Positions 24,464 to 34,030 of a stretch of DNA of 64,000 nucleotides are shown in pieces. Location of the stretch: NCBI RefSeq assembly GCF_004005495.1, contig NZ_RZYA01000007.1:124001-188000 (forward strand). Direction: 5' to 3'. The notes under the pieces were generated by a model, which worked only from the letters and a program-made list of their open reading frames with translations, ran no database searches and was not told where the DNA came from. A program made the translations under genes and the position numbers. The stretch's first letter is position 1. Each line of letters opens with the position of its first letter. Source of the stretch: Streptomyces antnestii. GTDB taxonomy: Bacteria > Actinomycetota > Actinomycetes > Streptomycetales > Streptomycetaceae.

Positions 24464-25965
24464 CTACCTGGCGGTCAGCTTGCAGATGACCGGCTGTCCC
24501 CCGCCGATCCCGTAGGTGCAGGTGCCGCCGTCGTCCATCCGCGTGTCGAGCCAGTACGCGTCCTTGTCCATGATCCGGTTGTCGCGCATGAACGTCGCGA
24601 AGTGGTTGCCCATGGACTCCTGGTTGTGCATGCCCGAGATGGCCGACCGGCCGCACACCTCGGTGAAGGTGGGGTCGGCCCCGTTCAGGCTGTACAGGTG
24701 CACCAGGGTGCTGGGCTTCTTGGCGTAGGTGTTGATGCACGCGGCCCCGGTCGGCGTGGTCCCGCCGGGCAGCAGCGCCGGGTTCAGGCCGCCCTCGGCG
24801 CTGGACATGTCGCCGCTGTTGTACGTCGACGCGAACGCGAACTCGTCGCAGTTCAGCGTGTCCGACGCGTCGACCAGGGCCGAGGCGTCACCGTTGGTCG
24901 CGGCCCATCCGGTGGGGCAGATCCGGTTGCGGCTGCGCGTGTTCTGCGCGCTGTCGCCCATGTAATAGAGGGGCGTGCGGTCCTGCACCGACCCGGGGTG
25001 GTTGGGCACGGCCTTCTGGATCAGCCATCCGTGCGCGGCGGCCTGCGGGAACGCCTTGGCGTTGAAGCTGTACGTCGGGGCGTGGTTGACGAACACGCAG
25101 CCCGTGCCGGGGCCGGCGGTGGTGGTGTCGCAGCGGATCTGGTCAAGATCCTTGGTGTCGCCGCTGTAGTCCAGCGACCACTGGTAGCCGGTCATGAACG
25201 GGCGGATCTTGCCGTCCGACGGAGGATGTTCGCGTCGATCTGGATGTCCGGCTTGAACAGATACTTCTGGTCCGGGGTCGACGCGTCCCAGGTGTAGGGG
25301 GTGGTCACCGACGTGGAATGCATGTCGCCGGGGGTCCACCACGTCTTGTCGGTCCAGGCGCTGCCGTCCGGCTCGACCGGGGTACACGATCCCTGGCACA
25401 GGTGCTGGTTGATGGACATGTCGATCTCGGCGAAGTCCATCGGGATCTGCGGCGCCGGCTCGATCGTCAGGTGCTCGGTGAAGCTGTTCTGCCCGTCGAG
25501 CTGGAGCATGCGCAGGAACATGAAGTAGGCGATGGCGTCCGGGACGCCGTCCGTGCGGATGATGACCGGCACCGTCCGCACGTCGCACTCGGTGAAGCGG
25601 GTGGCGAGGATGCTGGAGAAGTCGGTGTTGCACCACTCCACGCCCGCGGTCGCTTCGGCGTTCGCCATCGCGCGGGCCACCTTCTTGGGGGCCTTGTCCT
25701 TGGACAGCTGCTTACCGAAGCACACCTGGCGGCCGCGCTTGTCCATCTTGCTGCACTGCTCGCCCGCCTTGAGGGTGCTGGCGGTCAGCGTGCTCGAGGA
25801 GCCGAGCGGCTTGGTCTGGTAGAAGTCCGGCGGGGTGTTCAGCGAGCTGGGGTCCGGTGCCGTGTAGTCCGGAGTCGGCAGCGTCAGGTCGACGGGCATC
25901 TCCACACGGAACTTCGCCCACGGCGACCATGTCGTCTGCTGATGCTGCGGCGGGCCAGCATCCAT
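24464..25965 (-). pseudogene. NucA/NucB-type secreted nuclease, frameshifted and 5'-truncated
   Basis: Two frames together give about 500 residues. The upstream frame (25965 to about 25220) runs from QQTTWSPWAKFRVEMPVDL to YLFKPDIQIDANIL. The downstream frame continues PSDGKIRPFMTGYQWSLDYS and ends in a NucA/NucB DNase-like region with CDEFAFASTYNSGD, then GMHNQESMGNHFATFM. One extra base near 25221 would restore the frame, so either a real single-base deletion or a sequencing error is present. The 5' end, including any signal peptide, is cut off at the junction with an IS701-type transposase remnant. Confidence 0.7.
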
Positions 25966-25969
25966 CGCT

Positions 25970-26859
25970 GCCGAGTCGGCTCCTCACCGTCGAACTCCCA
26001 CACGGCGGGCAGACGGGCGGCAGCCCAGTCGTAGAGACGCTCGCCCTTCGCGCCGGGGCCGGCGGACAGACGCTGCCACGCTTCGGGCGGGGCCTGGGCG
26101 ATGAGGTAGTCAATGCGGGGGCCGTGGACCTGCTGGGACTTGGGCACAGCAACGACATAGGAGAGCCGAGCGTCTTCGAGGAAGCGTCGGAAGTGGGAGT
26201 CCTGTCCGTAGGCGGAATCCGCGGTGACCCAGGCAATGGCGAGTGAGGAGGCCTGGACTCGTCGGATCATGTCGCGGGCGAGGTCGCCCTTGACGGCGAA
26301 AGGTGCGTTCGTCGGGAATGCGGGCGGCTCGGCAGCGCTCTCGGTCGCCTGTCCAGGACTTGGGCAGGTAGAGCTCACGGTCGACCAGGGCATGGCCACG
26401 GTCGGTGGCGTAGGCGGCGAAGACGCCGATCTGGCAGTTCTCGGTCCGGCCCGCGGTGCCGGAGTACTGGCGCTGCACTCCGGCTGAGGTGGTGCCCTTC
26501 TTGACGAAGCCGGTGTCATCGATGATCAACACACTGTCCGGTGTGCCGAGTTGCTCAGCGGCATAGGTCTGCAGGTGGTTGCGGAGGCTGTCGGCGTCCC
26601 AGCGGCTGTGGGACAGCAGGTGCTGCAGTCCGTCTGGGGTGGCGTGGCCTGCGTATTCGGCGAGTTGCCAGCCGTTCTTGCGGCCCACTGGGCCCAGCAG
26701 TCCTCGTACGTAGTCCCGCATCCGGCGTCGGGGTTCCACCCGGCCGAAGCAGGCCCCGGCCCGCAGGAAGAGCTTCTCGAGTTCATCGCCCCAGGCACTC
26801 GTGGGCACATCATTGATCACGCCTATGGACTGCTCAACCACTGTCACTACATGCGGCAT
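25970..26859 (-). pseudogene. IS701-type DDE transposase, frameshifted and 3'-truncated
   Basis: Starting at MPHVVTVVEQSIGVINDVP, the product matches the IS701 DDE superfamily: VLIIDDTGFVKKGTTSAGVQRQ carries the first catalytic Asp, followed by CQIGVFAAYA and DRELYLPKSWTGD. Near 26305 the frame slips (ERTF should continue as PFAVKGDLARDMIRR) and then runs on with AWVTADSAYGQD, the second Asp region. Translation dissolves after WMLARRSIS, about 50-100 residues before the usual end, exactly where the nuclease remnant begins. The element is inactive and no terminal repeats were found. Confidence 0.8.
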
Positions 26860-27032
26860 GGGCACACGTTCGCGGGACGGTCCGCCAAGACCGTACCGCA
26901 CCCATCCCCACCCCGCTACACTCCCCACACTCAAGCCGTTGACCAGCGGTAATGGAGAAGTCCGGCTGGAGTACTAGGTAGCCGGCCACAAGAAGGCAGA
27001 TGATTCTGCCAGCCTGATTCCCGGCCCCTCTG

Positions 27033-27197
27033 ATGAACTCCACGCCGAAGAGCCGCACCATCATGCCCGGCGTCACCTGGCGCGGAGACGACATAGGCTG
27101 GCTCACCCGGCAGATCCGAGACTCGGCGCAGCTCAACGAGGAACAGCAGCGGCGGCTGGGCGAGGTGGGCGTGAAACCAGCTGCACAGTCACAGTAG
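27033..27197 (+). pseudogene. Helicase-associated-domain fragment
   Basis: The 54-residue frame reads MNSTPKSRTIMPGVTWRGDD, then IGWLTRQIRDSAQLNEEQQR, then RLGEVGVKPAAQSQ. The W-RGDDIG-WL-RQ...L-EEQQRRL-ELGV layout resembles the repeated helicase-associated domain in large streptomycete helicase-like proteins found in mobile regions. It is the tail of a lost gene. Confidence 0.45.
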
Positions 27198-27233
27198 ACC
27201 GCAGCGCCAACTGCCTCCTGCTGATCGGCCGTG

Positions 27234-28262
27234 CTACGCGCCGTAGCGCACCACCGCCGTCGGCACCACCGTCCGGCGCGCCGGGCCCGCCAACGCGTCT
27301 GGCCCCTGCTCGATCCGGTCCAGCAGCAGCCGGGCCGCCTGGCGTCCGACCTCGTCCGCGTCGTACGAGACGACGGTGACTGGTACCTGCAGCATGTCCG
27401 CCATCTCGAAGTCGTCGAAACCTGCGAGCGCGGTGCTGGTGCCGAGGCGTCGCACCGCTCGGTAAGCGCCCAGCGTGATGCGGTTGTTGGTGCAGAACAG
27501 TGCCGTCGGCGCGTCCTCGCGGTCCAACAGCTCCATGGCCGCCGCCTCTGCGGTGGAGATGTCGTGCGGGCCCCGGCGCACCCACTCCTCGCGTGGTGTC
27601 AGACCGGCTTCCTCATGCGCGGCCCAGTAGCCGCGGAAGCGCTCTGCCGCGGTGAACAGACCGGGTGGATTGCCCAGGAAACCAACGCTGCGGTGTCCTT
27701 CGGACAGCACCTGTGCGGTGGCCTCGCGGGCCCCGCCGAAGTCGTCCACGAGGACCGCGTCGGCCTCGATCCCAGAAGGTGGCCGGGAGGCGAAGACCAC
27801 GGGGGTGCCCCCGAGGGTGGCAGGGCTGAGATGACGGTGTGTGGCCCCGGCCGGAACCACGATCACGCCGTCGACCCGGCGGGATATCAGGTCCTCTACC
27901 AGTTCGCGTTCGCGCTGGACCTGTGACGCCGTGTTGCCCAGCACCAGCCGAAGCCCGTACTCCTCGGCGACGCTTTCGGCGCCGAGCGCGAGACGGGAGT
28001 AGAAGGGGTTGCCGAGGTTGGTGACGACCAGGCCGATCATGCCACTGGGGCGGCCCAGACGCAGAGTGCGGGCCACTTCGTTGCGTCGGTAGCCCAGTTC
28101 GCGTACGGCGGCGAGCACCCGCTCCCTGGTCGTGGGGCTGACGCGCTCGTCCTTCAGCACCCGCGACACGGTCATGGCACTGACGCCTGCACGGGCGGCG
28201 ACATCCCGCATCGTGGGCGTGGTCGCGGGTCCGGTGGATCCGGGACTGCCGGACGGGGGCAC
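27234..28262 (-). CDS. LacI family transcriptional regulator
   Basis: This 342-aa repressor has an N-terminal helix-turn-helix and hinge (TMRDVAARAGVSAMTVSRVL, about 17-36, then NEVARTLRLGRPSGMIGLV) and a periplasmic-binding-protein-like sugar sensor domain. It is the last gene of an operon running from the manA-like gene (32883) leftwards through MFS, a small ORF and ROK. It likely senses a sugar or sugar phosphate from that pathway. A candidate operator, TGTTAACGATAACA at 32903-32916, lies just before the first gene, giving a self-regulated circuit. Confidence 0.92.
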   Translation of the reverse strand: MPPSGSPGSTGPATTPTMRDVAARAGVSAMTVSRVLKDERVSPTTRERVLAAVRELGYRRNEVARTLRLGRPSGMIGLVVTNLGNPFYSRLALGAESVAEEYGLRLVLGNTASQVQRERELVEDLISRRVDGVIVVPAGATHRHLSPATLGGTPVVFASRPPSGIEADAVLVDDFGGAREATAQVLSEGHRSVGFLGNPPGLFTAAERFRGYWAAHEEAGLTPREEWVRRGPHDISTAEAAAMELLDREDAPTALFCTNNRITLGAYRAVRRLGTSTALAGFDDFEMADMLQVPVTVVSYDADEVGRQAARLLLDRIEQGPDALAGPARRTVVPTAVVRYGA

Positions 28263-28327
28263 TGCGCTCGCTCTCTCTTCCAGCCGACGGTTGCGGGCGT
28301 TTCCACACCACGCCCGCAGCCTTCATC

Positions 28328-29242
28328 CTATGCCTCGGTCAGCGTGCTCACCCCCCACCACGCGGCCCCGAGCAGCGCTGCATCGTGGCGTTCAGCGGTG
28401 CGGAGCACCAGCTTCCCGCTGCCGCCGGCGTACGGTCCGACGCACAGTCCGGCCCTGAGCGGTCCCTCGATGAGATCCCACGACGCGGCGATCGAACCGC
28501 CGACGACCAGCGCCGTCGCCTCAAACCGTGCCAGCCACGGCGCCAGGACCACCCCCAGAACCCGGAAAGCCTGCTCCAGAACCGCGCACGCATGCCGGTC
28601 GCCGCCGCGGGCCAGCTCGGCGATGGTCTGCACGTCGGGAACGACGTGCGGGTCCAGCGCCGCTCGGGCGTAGGCGGCGCGGATGCCGCGCCGCGACACG
28701 ATGTCCTCCAGCGGGCGCCCGCCATACGACAACAGATGGACGCTGCCGTCCGGAGGCACCAGCGGGCCGTCGTCGACGGGCCGCCCCTGGTCGAGGAAGG
28801 CCGATCCGACACCGCTGCCGAGAGTGATACAGACGGCTCGTGCATGGCCGACAGCCGCGCCGGCGACGGACTCACCGATGCCGAAGGCGTCGGCGTCGTT
28901 GAGGAACCGCAGCGTGGTGGGCGTCGGCCGGAGTCGCCCCATCAACTCGGCACGCACATCCACGCCGTACAGTGCGTCGAACTTGCCGACGTCCCGAAAG
29001 AGCCCGACGCCCGCCTCGTAGTCGAACGGACCGGGCACCGCCACGCCCCAGCATTCGGCGGCAGGACAGTCGATCCGCGCGGCCGTCGCGGCGATGCCAC
29101 CGAGGATCTCCTCGGCCGTGCCCTGCGCGGGCAGCGGTTCACGCACCAGCTCCCCCGCCAGTTCGCCGACGGCCAGATCGACGAGCGCCGCGGTCACATG
29201 GGTGCCACCGACCTCCAGTACGGGTACAGGCGTGCTCAGCAT
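28328..29242 (-). CDS. ROK family sugar kinase-like protein
   Basis: This 304-aa ROK protein is expected to phosphorylate a hexose in the cytosol. It opens with a phosphate-binding motif (VLEVGGTHVTAALVD), has the sugar-binding stretch RFLNDADAFGIGE with its catalytic Asp-like residue, and CITLGSGVGSAFLD. The zinc motif CxCGxxGCxE normally found in ROK kinases is absent; the region reads PPDGSVHLLSYGGRPLEDIV. Members lacking it exist. The gene overlaps the preceding small ORF by 7 bases and precedes lacI, so it probably supplies sugar phosphate to the manA-like isomerase. Confidence 0.87.
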   Translation of the reverse strand: MLSTPVPVLEVGGTHVTAALVDLAVGELAGELVREPLPAQGTAEEILGGIAATAARIDCPAAECWGVAVPGPFDYEAGVGLFRDVGKFDALYGVDVRAELMGRLRPTPTTLRFLNDADAFGIGESVAGAAVGHARAVCITLGSGVGSAFLDQGRPVDDGPLVPPDGSVHLLSYGGRPLEDIVSRRGIRAAYARAALDPHVVPDVQTIAELARGGDRHACAVLEQAFRVLGVVLAPWLARFEATALVVGGSIAASWDLIEGPLRAGLCVGPYAGGSGKLVLRTAERHDAALLGAAWWGVSTLTEA

Positions 29243-29583
29243 GCGCTCATACCTTGGCGTGAGACCTCGGCCAGGCCGGTACCGCGGGGCGTGTGCGAAC
29301 TATGTGGCCTGGAAGGCCTGGTAGGGGTCCGGCCTGCCGTTGTGCCAGGGCGTCCCTTGAGAGGGGCGAGCGTGCCGCGGTGCACCGGGCGGGTGGTGGC
29401 GTGCAGTTCCTGGAGGCACTCGCCGTCGGGTGCGGCGTCCACGCGGAGCCACCACAAGCCGCGTCGAGGGCCGGCGGCGCCTGCCTTGAACGGGGTGAGC
29501 GGCCTGTCCGAATCGGCGGTCGGCCGGTGGTGCTGGGGCGAGCCGGTCCAGGTGGGGCCGGAGGGTGGGATGGTGTGGTTCAT
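29236..29583 (-). CDS. Small hypothetical ORF in the mannose-type operon
   Basis: A 115-aa frame fills the gap between MFS and ROK genes. ATG at 29583 has AGGAA eight bases upstream, and its stop overlaps the ROK start (ATGCTGA), an arrangement that usually marks real coupled genes. The product (MNHTIPPSGPTWTGSPQHH..., Pro/Arg/Thr-rich, no clear fold) is not recognised and its later part looks random, so it may be a frameshifted remnant whose reading still couples translation to ROK. Confidence 0.35.
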   Translation of the reverse strand: MNHTIPPSGPTWTGSPQHHRPTADSDRPLTPFKAGAAGPRRGLWWLRVDAAPDGECLQELHATTRPVHRGTLAPLKGRPGTTAGRTPTRPSRPHSSHTPRGTGLAEVSRQGMSAC

Positions 29584-29622
29584 GGTTGCAGTTCCTGTCT
29601 GCCTGATCCGTGGCCGTGCCGC

Positions 29623-31017
29623 TCAGCGCATCGCGCGGAACGTGCCGGCACGCAGGGCGCCCTCGATGTCCTCCAGGCTGCGGCCCCTGGTCTCGGGGAC
29701 ACAGCGGAACACGAACAGGAAGGCGAGCGCGTTGATCGCGGCGTACAGGCAGAAGGTACCGGAGACGCCGAGCCAACTGGTGAGGGAGAGTGTGGTGAGG
29801 CTGACGATGAGGTCGAAAAACCAAACGGCGAAGGTGGACACGGCCACCGCGACGGCTCGGGCCTTCAGCGGGTACATCTCGGGTCCTGCCAGCCAGAGGA
29901 CGACCGAGAGGCTGCCGCCGTTGCAGGCGATGTAGCCGAGGATGCCGACGACTACGATCCAGCGGGCGCCACCCTGGGGTGCCTGGCCGCTTGTGAAGGC
30001 GACGGCGAGGACGGCGAGGCAGAGGACGGCGCCGGGCAGCAGCACCAGCAGCAGCCGACGGCGACCTATCCGGTCCACGAGCCACAGGCCAAGGGCGACC
30101 ATGAGGAAGTTGACGACGCCGACTCCGACGGTGGTGAGCATCGCGGCGGAACGGCCGAAACCGGAGTTGCCGAGGATCGTCGGGGCGTAGTAGATGATCG
30201 CGTTGATGCCGGTGATCTGAGAGGCGACGGCGAGGCCGATGCCCGCGATCAGGGCCGGACGTAGCCAGCGGGCGCGCAGGGCGCGCAGGCCCCGCTCGCC
30301 TTCCTCCGCCGAGGTTCCGGCGAGCTGGTCCAGTTCGCTTTCCGCGGCAGCGGTGTCCGGGCGTACCCGGACGAGGACGGCGCGGGCAGCCTCCGGGCCG
30401 CGGTGGGTGAAGAGCCAGCGCGGGCTTTCCGGCAGGGCGGACATGCCGATCAGCAGGGCGACGGCGGGCACCAGGCCGAGGCCGAACATCCAGCGCCAGT
30501 TCTCGTCGAGCAGGTAGCCGGAGAGGTACGCGGCGAGGATGCCGAGGGTGATGGCGAGCTGGAAGGTCACCACAAGGCCACCGCGCCGCGCGGGCGGAGC
30601 GATCTCGGCCACGTACAGCGGCACGGCCTGGGAGGCGAGACCGACCGCAAGGCCCAGCACGAGCCGAGCAGTGCCCAGCGTCCAGGCATCGGCAGCGATG
30701 GCCGAGAAGGCGGCACCAGCCATGAAGATGGCGGCGGCCCAGGTAACGGCCGGGCGGCGGCCGAGGCGCTCGGCGACGGGACCCGAGAAGCAGGCGCCGA
30801 TGATGGCACCGACGAGGATCGCGCTGGTGACGATCTGCTGGCCGGCGTCGGCGAGATGGAAGTCGTGCGCGATGGTGGGCAGGGCGCCAGAGATGATGCC
30901 GGTGTCGTACCCGAAGAGCAGGCCGCCGAGGGCGCTGACGACGGCAATGGTGACGACGGCGCGGCTTCCGGTCCCGGTGGCGGGCGACGGCGGGGCGGTG
31001 GCACTGGTGCGGCTCAT
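29623..31017 (-). CDS. MFS sugar porter
   Basis: This 464-aa, 12-span major-facilitator transporter belongs to the sugar porter branch, importing a hexose or pentose with protons. Sugar-porter signatures are visible: GYDTGIISGAL in span 1, ERLGRRP after span 2, PLYVAEIAPPARRG in the 4-5 region, PESPRWLF before the central loop, QITGINAIIYYAP in span 7, DRIGRRR and PETRGRSLEDIE at the C-terminus. The start at 31017 is chosen to remove 22 unlikely residues. It lies 129 bases after the manA-like gene in the same operon. Confidence 0.93.
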   Translation of the reverse strand: MSRTSATAPPSPATGTGSRAVVTIAVVSALGGLLFGYDTGIISGALPTIAHDFHLADAGQQIVTSAILVGAIIGACFSGPVAERLGRRPAVTWAAAIFMAGAAFSAIAADAWTLGTARLVLGLAVGLASQAVPLYVAEIAPPARRGGLVVTFQLAITLGILAAYLSGYLLDENWRWMFGLGLVPAVALLIGMSALPESPRWLFTHRGPEAARAVLVRVRPDTAAAESELDQLAGTSAEEGERGLRALRARWLRPALIAGIGLAVASQITGINAIIYYAPTILGNSGFGRSAAMLTTVGVGVVNFLMVALGLWLVDRIGRRRLLLVLLPGAVLCLAVLAVAFTSGQAPQGGARWIVVVGILGYIACNGGSLSVVLWLAGPEMYPLKARAVAVAVSTFAVWFFDLIVSLTTLSLTSWLGVSGTFCLYAAINALAFLFVFRCVPETRGRSLEDIEGALRAGTFRAMR

Positions 31018-31146
31018 GGGAGTCTGTCTCTTCTCTGCGCCTCGTTGAGGCGCTGTGGGCCGTGGAGACTGTGTTGTCGACAATGAGCGGGGAGGGGCTT
31101 GGGGACTGTCCCCTCCCCGTCCGGGGGTCCTTGGCCGCCCCAGGTC

Positions 31147-32883
31147 TCAGCGGACCAGGGACTTGACCACATGCACCGGCCGCTTGCCCAGCGGCCGCAG
31201 CCGGTAGGCGCCGACAGCTGCCGGCACGGTCAGCGTCTCGGCGAAGACAAGCTCATGGCTCTGCCCGTCGGAGGTCTCGATCACCACGCCGTCGCCGGAG
31301 GAGACGTTGAGGATGTGGAAGCGGCCCTCGGTGTCGTCCTCGGCGGGCTCCGCGTCGGCGGCGGCCGGGTCGATCACCAAGCGCCGGACCTCGTAGAACA
31401 TCTCCGGCAGCGCGCCGAGGACCTCCTCGCGCCAGCCCGGACCCTCACGCAGCGTGCGCGGATCCTGGATCAGGTCGCGGATCACGTCCTCGCCCTGGCG
31501 GCGGCTGTCGAGGTTGGCGAAGCCGTGGTCGTAGGGCAGCGGGCGGGAGTTGCCCTGGGCGTCCTTGCGCAGCCAGTCGTAGAAGCGCAGGGAGTACAGA
31601 TACGGGGTGGCGCTCACTTCGAGGACGAGATTGCCGGTACCCGAGGCATGCGGGGTGCCTGCCGGGATCATGTAGAGCTGACCCTCCTGCGAGGGGTGGA
31701 TCTGCACGAACCGCTCGACGCCCATCTCCTCGCCGCGCTCCATCGCCGCCTCGACCTGCTTGCGCATCAGGTCAATGTCGGCGTCCTGCTGCAGCCCAAG
31801 GTAAATGCGCGGGTCATCACCGGAGTTGGCGGTCACGTAGTACGTCTCGTGCTGGGTGTACGGCCATCCGAAACAAGTCCGCATGTACTCCGCACGCGGG
31901 TGGAGGTGCAGCGAGAGGTGATCGCCCTCGACCGTGTCGAGGTAGTCGTAGCGGATCGGGAAGGACGTGCCGTACTCCTCATGCACCGCGGCGCCCAGGA
32001 ACTCCACCGGGTGCAGCACGCACAGCAGCTGGAACGGCAGTTCCACCTCGGCCTGCGGACCGTCGCCGATGAGCACGCCCGCTTCGGGCGCGATCAACTC
32101 GTAGCCCAGCGCGGTGTTGCCCTTCTGCGGCTCGAAGCCCAGCTCGCGCGCTGCCCACTGGCCACCCCATGGCGTGGAGTTGAAGTACGGACGTGAGCGC
32201 ACCGGGCCCGCGGCGAGCGCCGCGAGCGTGGCACGCATCGTCTCACCGTCCACGGATGCGGGGGCCTCGGGATCCTGCAGGTCGAGCCAGCGGTCGATGC
32301 GGCAGGCGAGGGCGTCGCGGTGCGCGTCGGTCATCGGCCAGTCCGCGTAGAAGAGACGGCGCAGATCGCCCGGCTCGCGGTGGCGGCCGAGGTTCACGCC
32401 GAGCGGCAGCTCCCCTGCGGCGACCGCCGCTTCCGCGTAGCGCTTGGGCAGGTCGGCGTACCAGAGCACGTCGTGCTCGACGAGCGCCGCGCCCGGGCCG
32501 TAGACGATCAGCAGGCCCTCTCGGGGGCGCTCGGCTTGCGGAAGTTCGCGGTAGACATCCGCGAGGGAGTTCTGCGCGAGCGGCAGGTAGTACGGGTCCG
32601 ACTCGGGGCCGGAGCTGTCGCCGGTGCGCTTCAGGAGGGTGTCCCAGTCGGCCTCGTACTCGCGCAGATCGACCGACTGAACCGGTATACCACGGTCGGA
32701 GAGAGCGGCGGCAAGGCCCGCGGCGGCGTCAGCCCAGTTCAGGGCCGCTGGCCCGTCGAGGGCGAGCACGGCAGGGCCCGGAGGGACCGTCTTCGCGGCG
32801 GCGCCCCAGCCGCAGACGACAGTCCCGTCGACGGCTGCGTAGCGGGGGTTTCGTTCGTAGGGACGGGTCACGTCGTGTTCCAA
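31147..32883 (-). CDS. manA: Class I mannose-6-phosphate isomerase, long form
   Basis: This 578-aa protein interconverts mannose-6-P and fructose-6-P. The C-terminal two-thirds form the isomerase: PYFNSTPWGGQW, then a metal-binding HLSLHLHPRAEYM with QHETYYV, and the second half motif IPAGTPHASG. The N-terminal ~200 residues are extra (VLALDGPAALNWADAAAGL and a kinase-like alpha/beta fold without a clear P-loop), seen in long class I forms. It heads a five-gene operon with an importer, kinase and LacI regulator, so it fits mannose or related sugar use. A LacI-type palindrome lies 20 bases before its start. Confidence 0.87.
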   Translation of the reverse strand: MEHDVTRPYERNPRYAAVDGTVVCGWGAAAKTVPPGPAVLALDGPAALNWADAAAGLAAALSDRGIPVQSVDLREYEADWDTLLKRTGDSSGPESDPYYLPLAQNSLADVYRELPQAERPREGLLIVYGPGAALVEHDVLWYADLPKRYAEAAVAAGELPLGVNLGRHREPGDLRRLFYADWPMTDAHRDALACRIDRWLDLQDPEAPASVDGETMRATLAALAAGPVRSRPYFNSTPWGGQWAARELGFEPQKGNTALGYELIAPEAGVLIGDGPQAEVELPFQLLCVLHPVEFLGAAVHEEYGTSFPIRYDYLDTVEGDHLSLHLHPRAEYMRTCFGWPYTQHETYYVTANSGDDPRIYLGLQQDADIDLMRKQVEAAMERGEEMGVERFVQIHPSQEGQLYMIPAGTPHASGTGNLVLEVSATPYLYSLRFYDWLRKDAQGNSRPLPYDHGFANLDSRRQGEDVIRDLIQDPRTLREGPGWREEVLGALPEMFYEVRRLVIDPAAADAEPAEDDTEGRFHILNVSSGDGVVIETSDGQSHELVFAETLTVPAAVGAYRLRPLGKRPVHVVKSLVR

Positions 32884-32902
32884 GGGTTGGAGGTGCGATT
32901 CG

Positions 32903-32916
32903 TGTTAACGATAACA
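32903..32916. promoter_or_regulatory. Putative LacI operator of the mannose-type operon
   Basis: TGTTAACGATAACA is a TGTTA-N4-TAACA palindrome with a central CG, the classical LacI-family form. It lies 20-33 bases upstream of the manA-like start and is AT-rich against its surroundings. The operon's own LacI is the natural candidate to bind it. Confidence 0.7.
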
Positions 32917-33463
32917 ATCAGCGGAGTTGCCTCCGCCGTCAAGGGCCAGTGACCCGCGCCCCGTCGACCGTCATCTGTCACGCGGGAGGAAGCCGCTGCC
33001 GGGCGCGACGTAGGCGCGACCTGGTGCTCGACGTCGTTTCCGCAGATGGGGGCAGCTGCGACCATCGACGCGAGTGAGGCAGATGACGCCGGCGACTTTC
33101 ACCAGCATCGCCACGTGACAGCGCCACTCTCGGGGGAAGTCACGTCGAGTCAGGTGGCGGCCAGTCCCAGCGGCGCAGGGTCGCCGCGGTACCAGGTGCC
33201 GGACGTTGATGCACTCCTCCGACAGGGTGGAGGACGTGCGCCTCCCCCAGGCCTCCGCTGGCGATGTGCGCCGTCAGCGAAGCAGGCACCGCCCGGTGTG
33301 CGAGGTGCCGTTCACCCACGGGTCAGCCTCTTTTCACCGGGCAACCCGTTGCGGCCCCTTGTTGCTTGGTGCCATCGATCCCTAGGATCCCATCCCGTTC
33401 GCCCCTTCGCGGTCCCGCTGTGCAGCGGCACCGCTCTTTCCATGCCCAGAAGAGGAAACAGGG
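32917..33463. other. Gene-poor stretch upstream of the propeller fragment
   Basis: About 550 bases show no convincing gene on either strand. Codon bias is patchy and no family is recognisable. It must hold the promoter for the manA-like operon on the minus strand, and it may be the worn remains of inserted DNA. Confidence 0.5.
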
Positions 33464-34009
33464 ATGCGAGGCAGCAAAAAAGTTAACGTTATCGAAATTA
33501 GTGGAGCCGCCCCGGTGGTCTCGGGCCAGATCAGGGTGGCCCTGCACCCCAACAAGTCGGTGCTCTCCGCCGACGGCAAGACGCTGCACGTCGCCAACGG
33601 CGACGCCGGCACCGTCAGCGAGGTGAACCTCGAAGCCCATACGGTCGACCGCACGCTGTCGGTCGCGCCGCACAAGAACGCCCCCGTGGGCAGTAACGCC
33701 ACCAACCTGGCCCTGGACAGCGAGGGCAAGCGGCTGTTCGTCACCAACTCCGGCAACAACGACGTCGCGGTGATCGACCTCAAGCAGGGCAAGACCGACG
33801 GCCTCATCCCGACCGCCTGGTACCCGACCTCGGTGACCTGGAACAACGGCCGTCTCCACATCACCAACGGCAAGGGGCTGGGCGCGGGCCCGAACAACGG
33901 TCCCCGCCACCCGAACCCCGAATCACCCGCGAGGGTTTCCCCCGATCAGTACTCCGGCTCGGTGATCCAGGGCGCTCTGAGCAGCGTGATCACTCCCTGG
34001 GGTCCTTGA
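33464..34009 (+). pseudogene. YVTN beta-propeller fragment fused to leader DNA
   Basis: The 181-aa frame begins MRGSKKVNVIEIS, encoded by AT-rich bases that look like an operator (AGTTAACGTTATCG). Only then does it become a typical YVTN/YncE propeller (VLSADGKTLHVANGDAGTV, LFVTNSGNNDVAVIDLKQG, TAWYPTSVTWNNGRLHITNG). It stops after VIQGALSSVITPWGP, where full-length relatives continue into a phosphoesterase domain. It is thus cut at both ends. A complete relative lies 2.3 kb downstream. A ribosome site (AGAGGAAACAGGG) precedes the ATG, so a short product could still be made. Confidence 0.65.
33481..33494. promoter_or_regulatory. Second LacI-like palindrome
   Basis: AGTTAACGTTATCG contains the perfect palindrome TAACGTTA and matches 10 of 14 bases of the site at 32903-32916. 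It now lies inside the coding start of the propeller fragment, suggesting a promoter region joined to the fragment by deletion. Confidence 0.4.
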
Positions 34010-34030
34010 GGCTTTTGGAGGAAGGAACCC

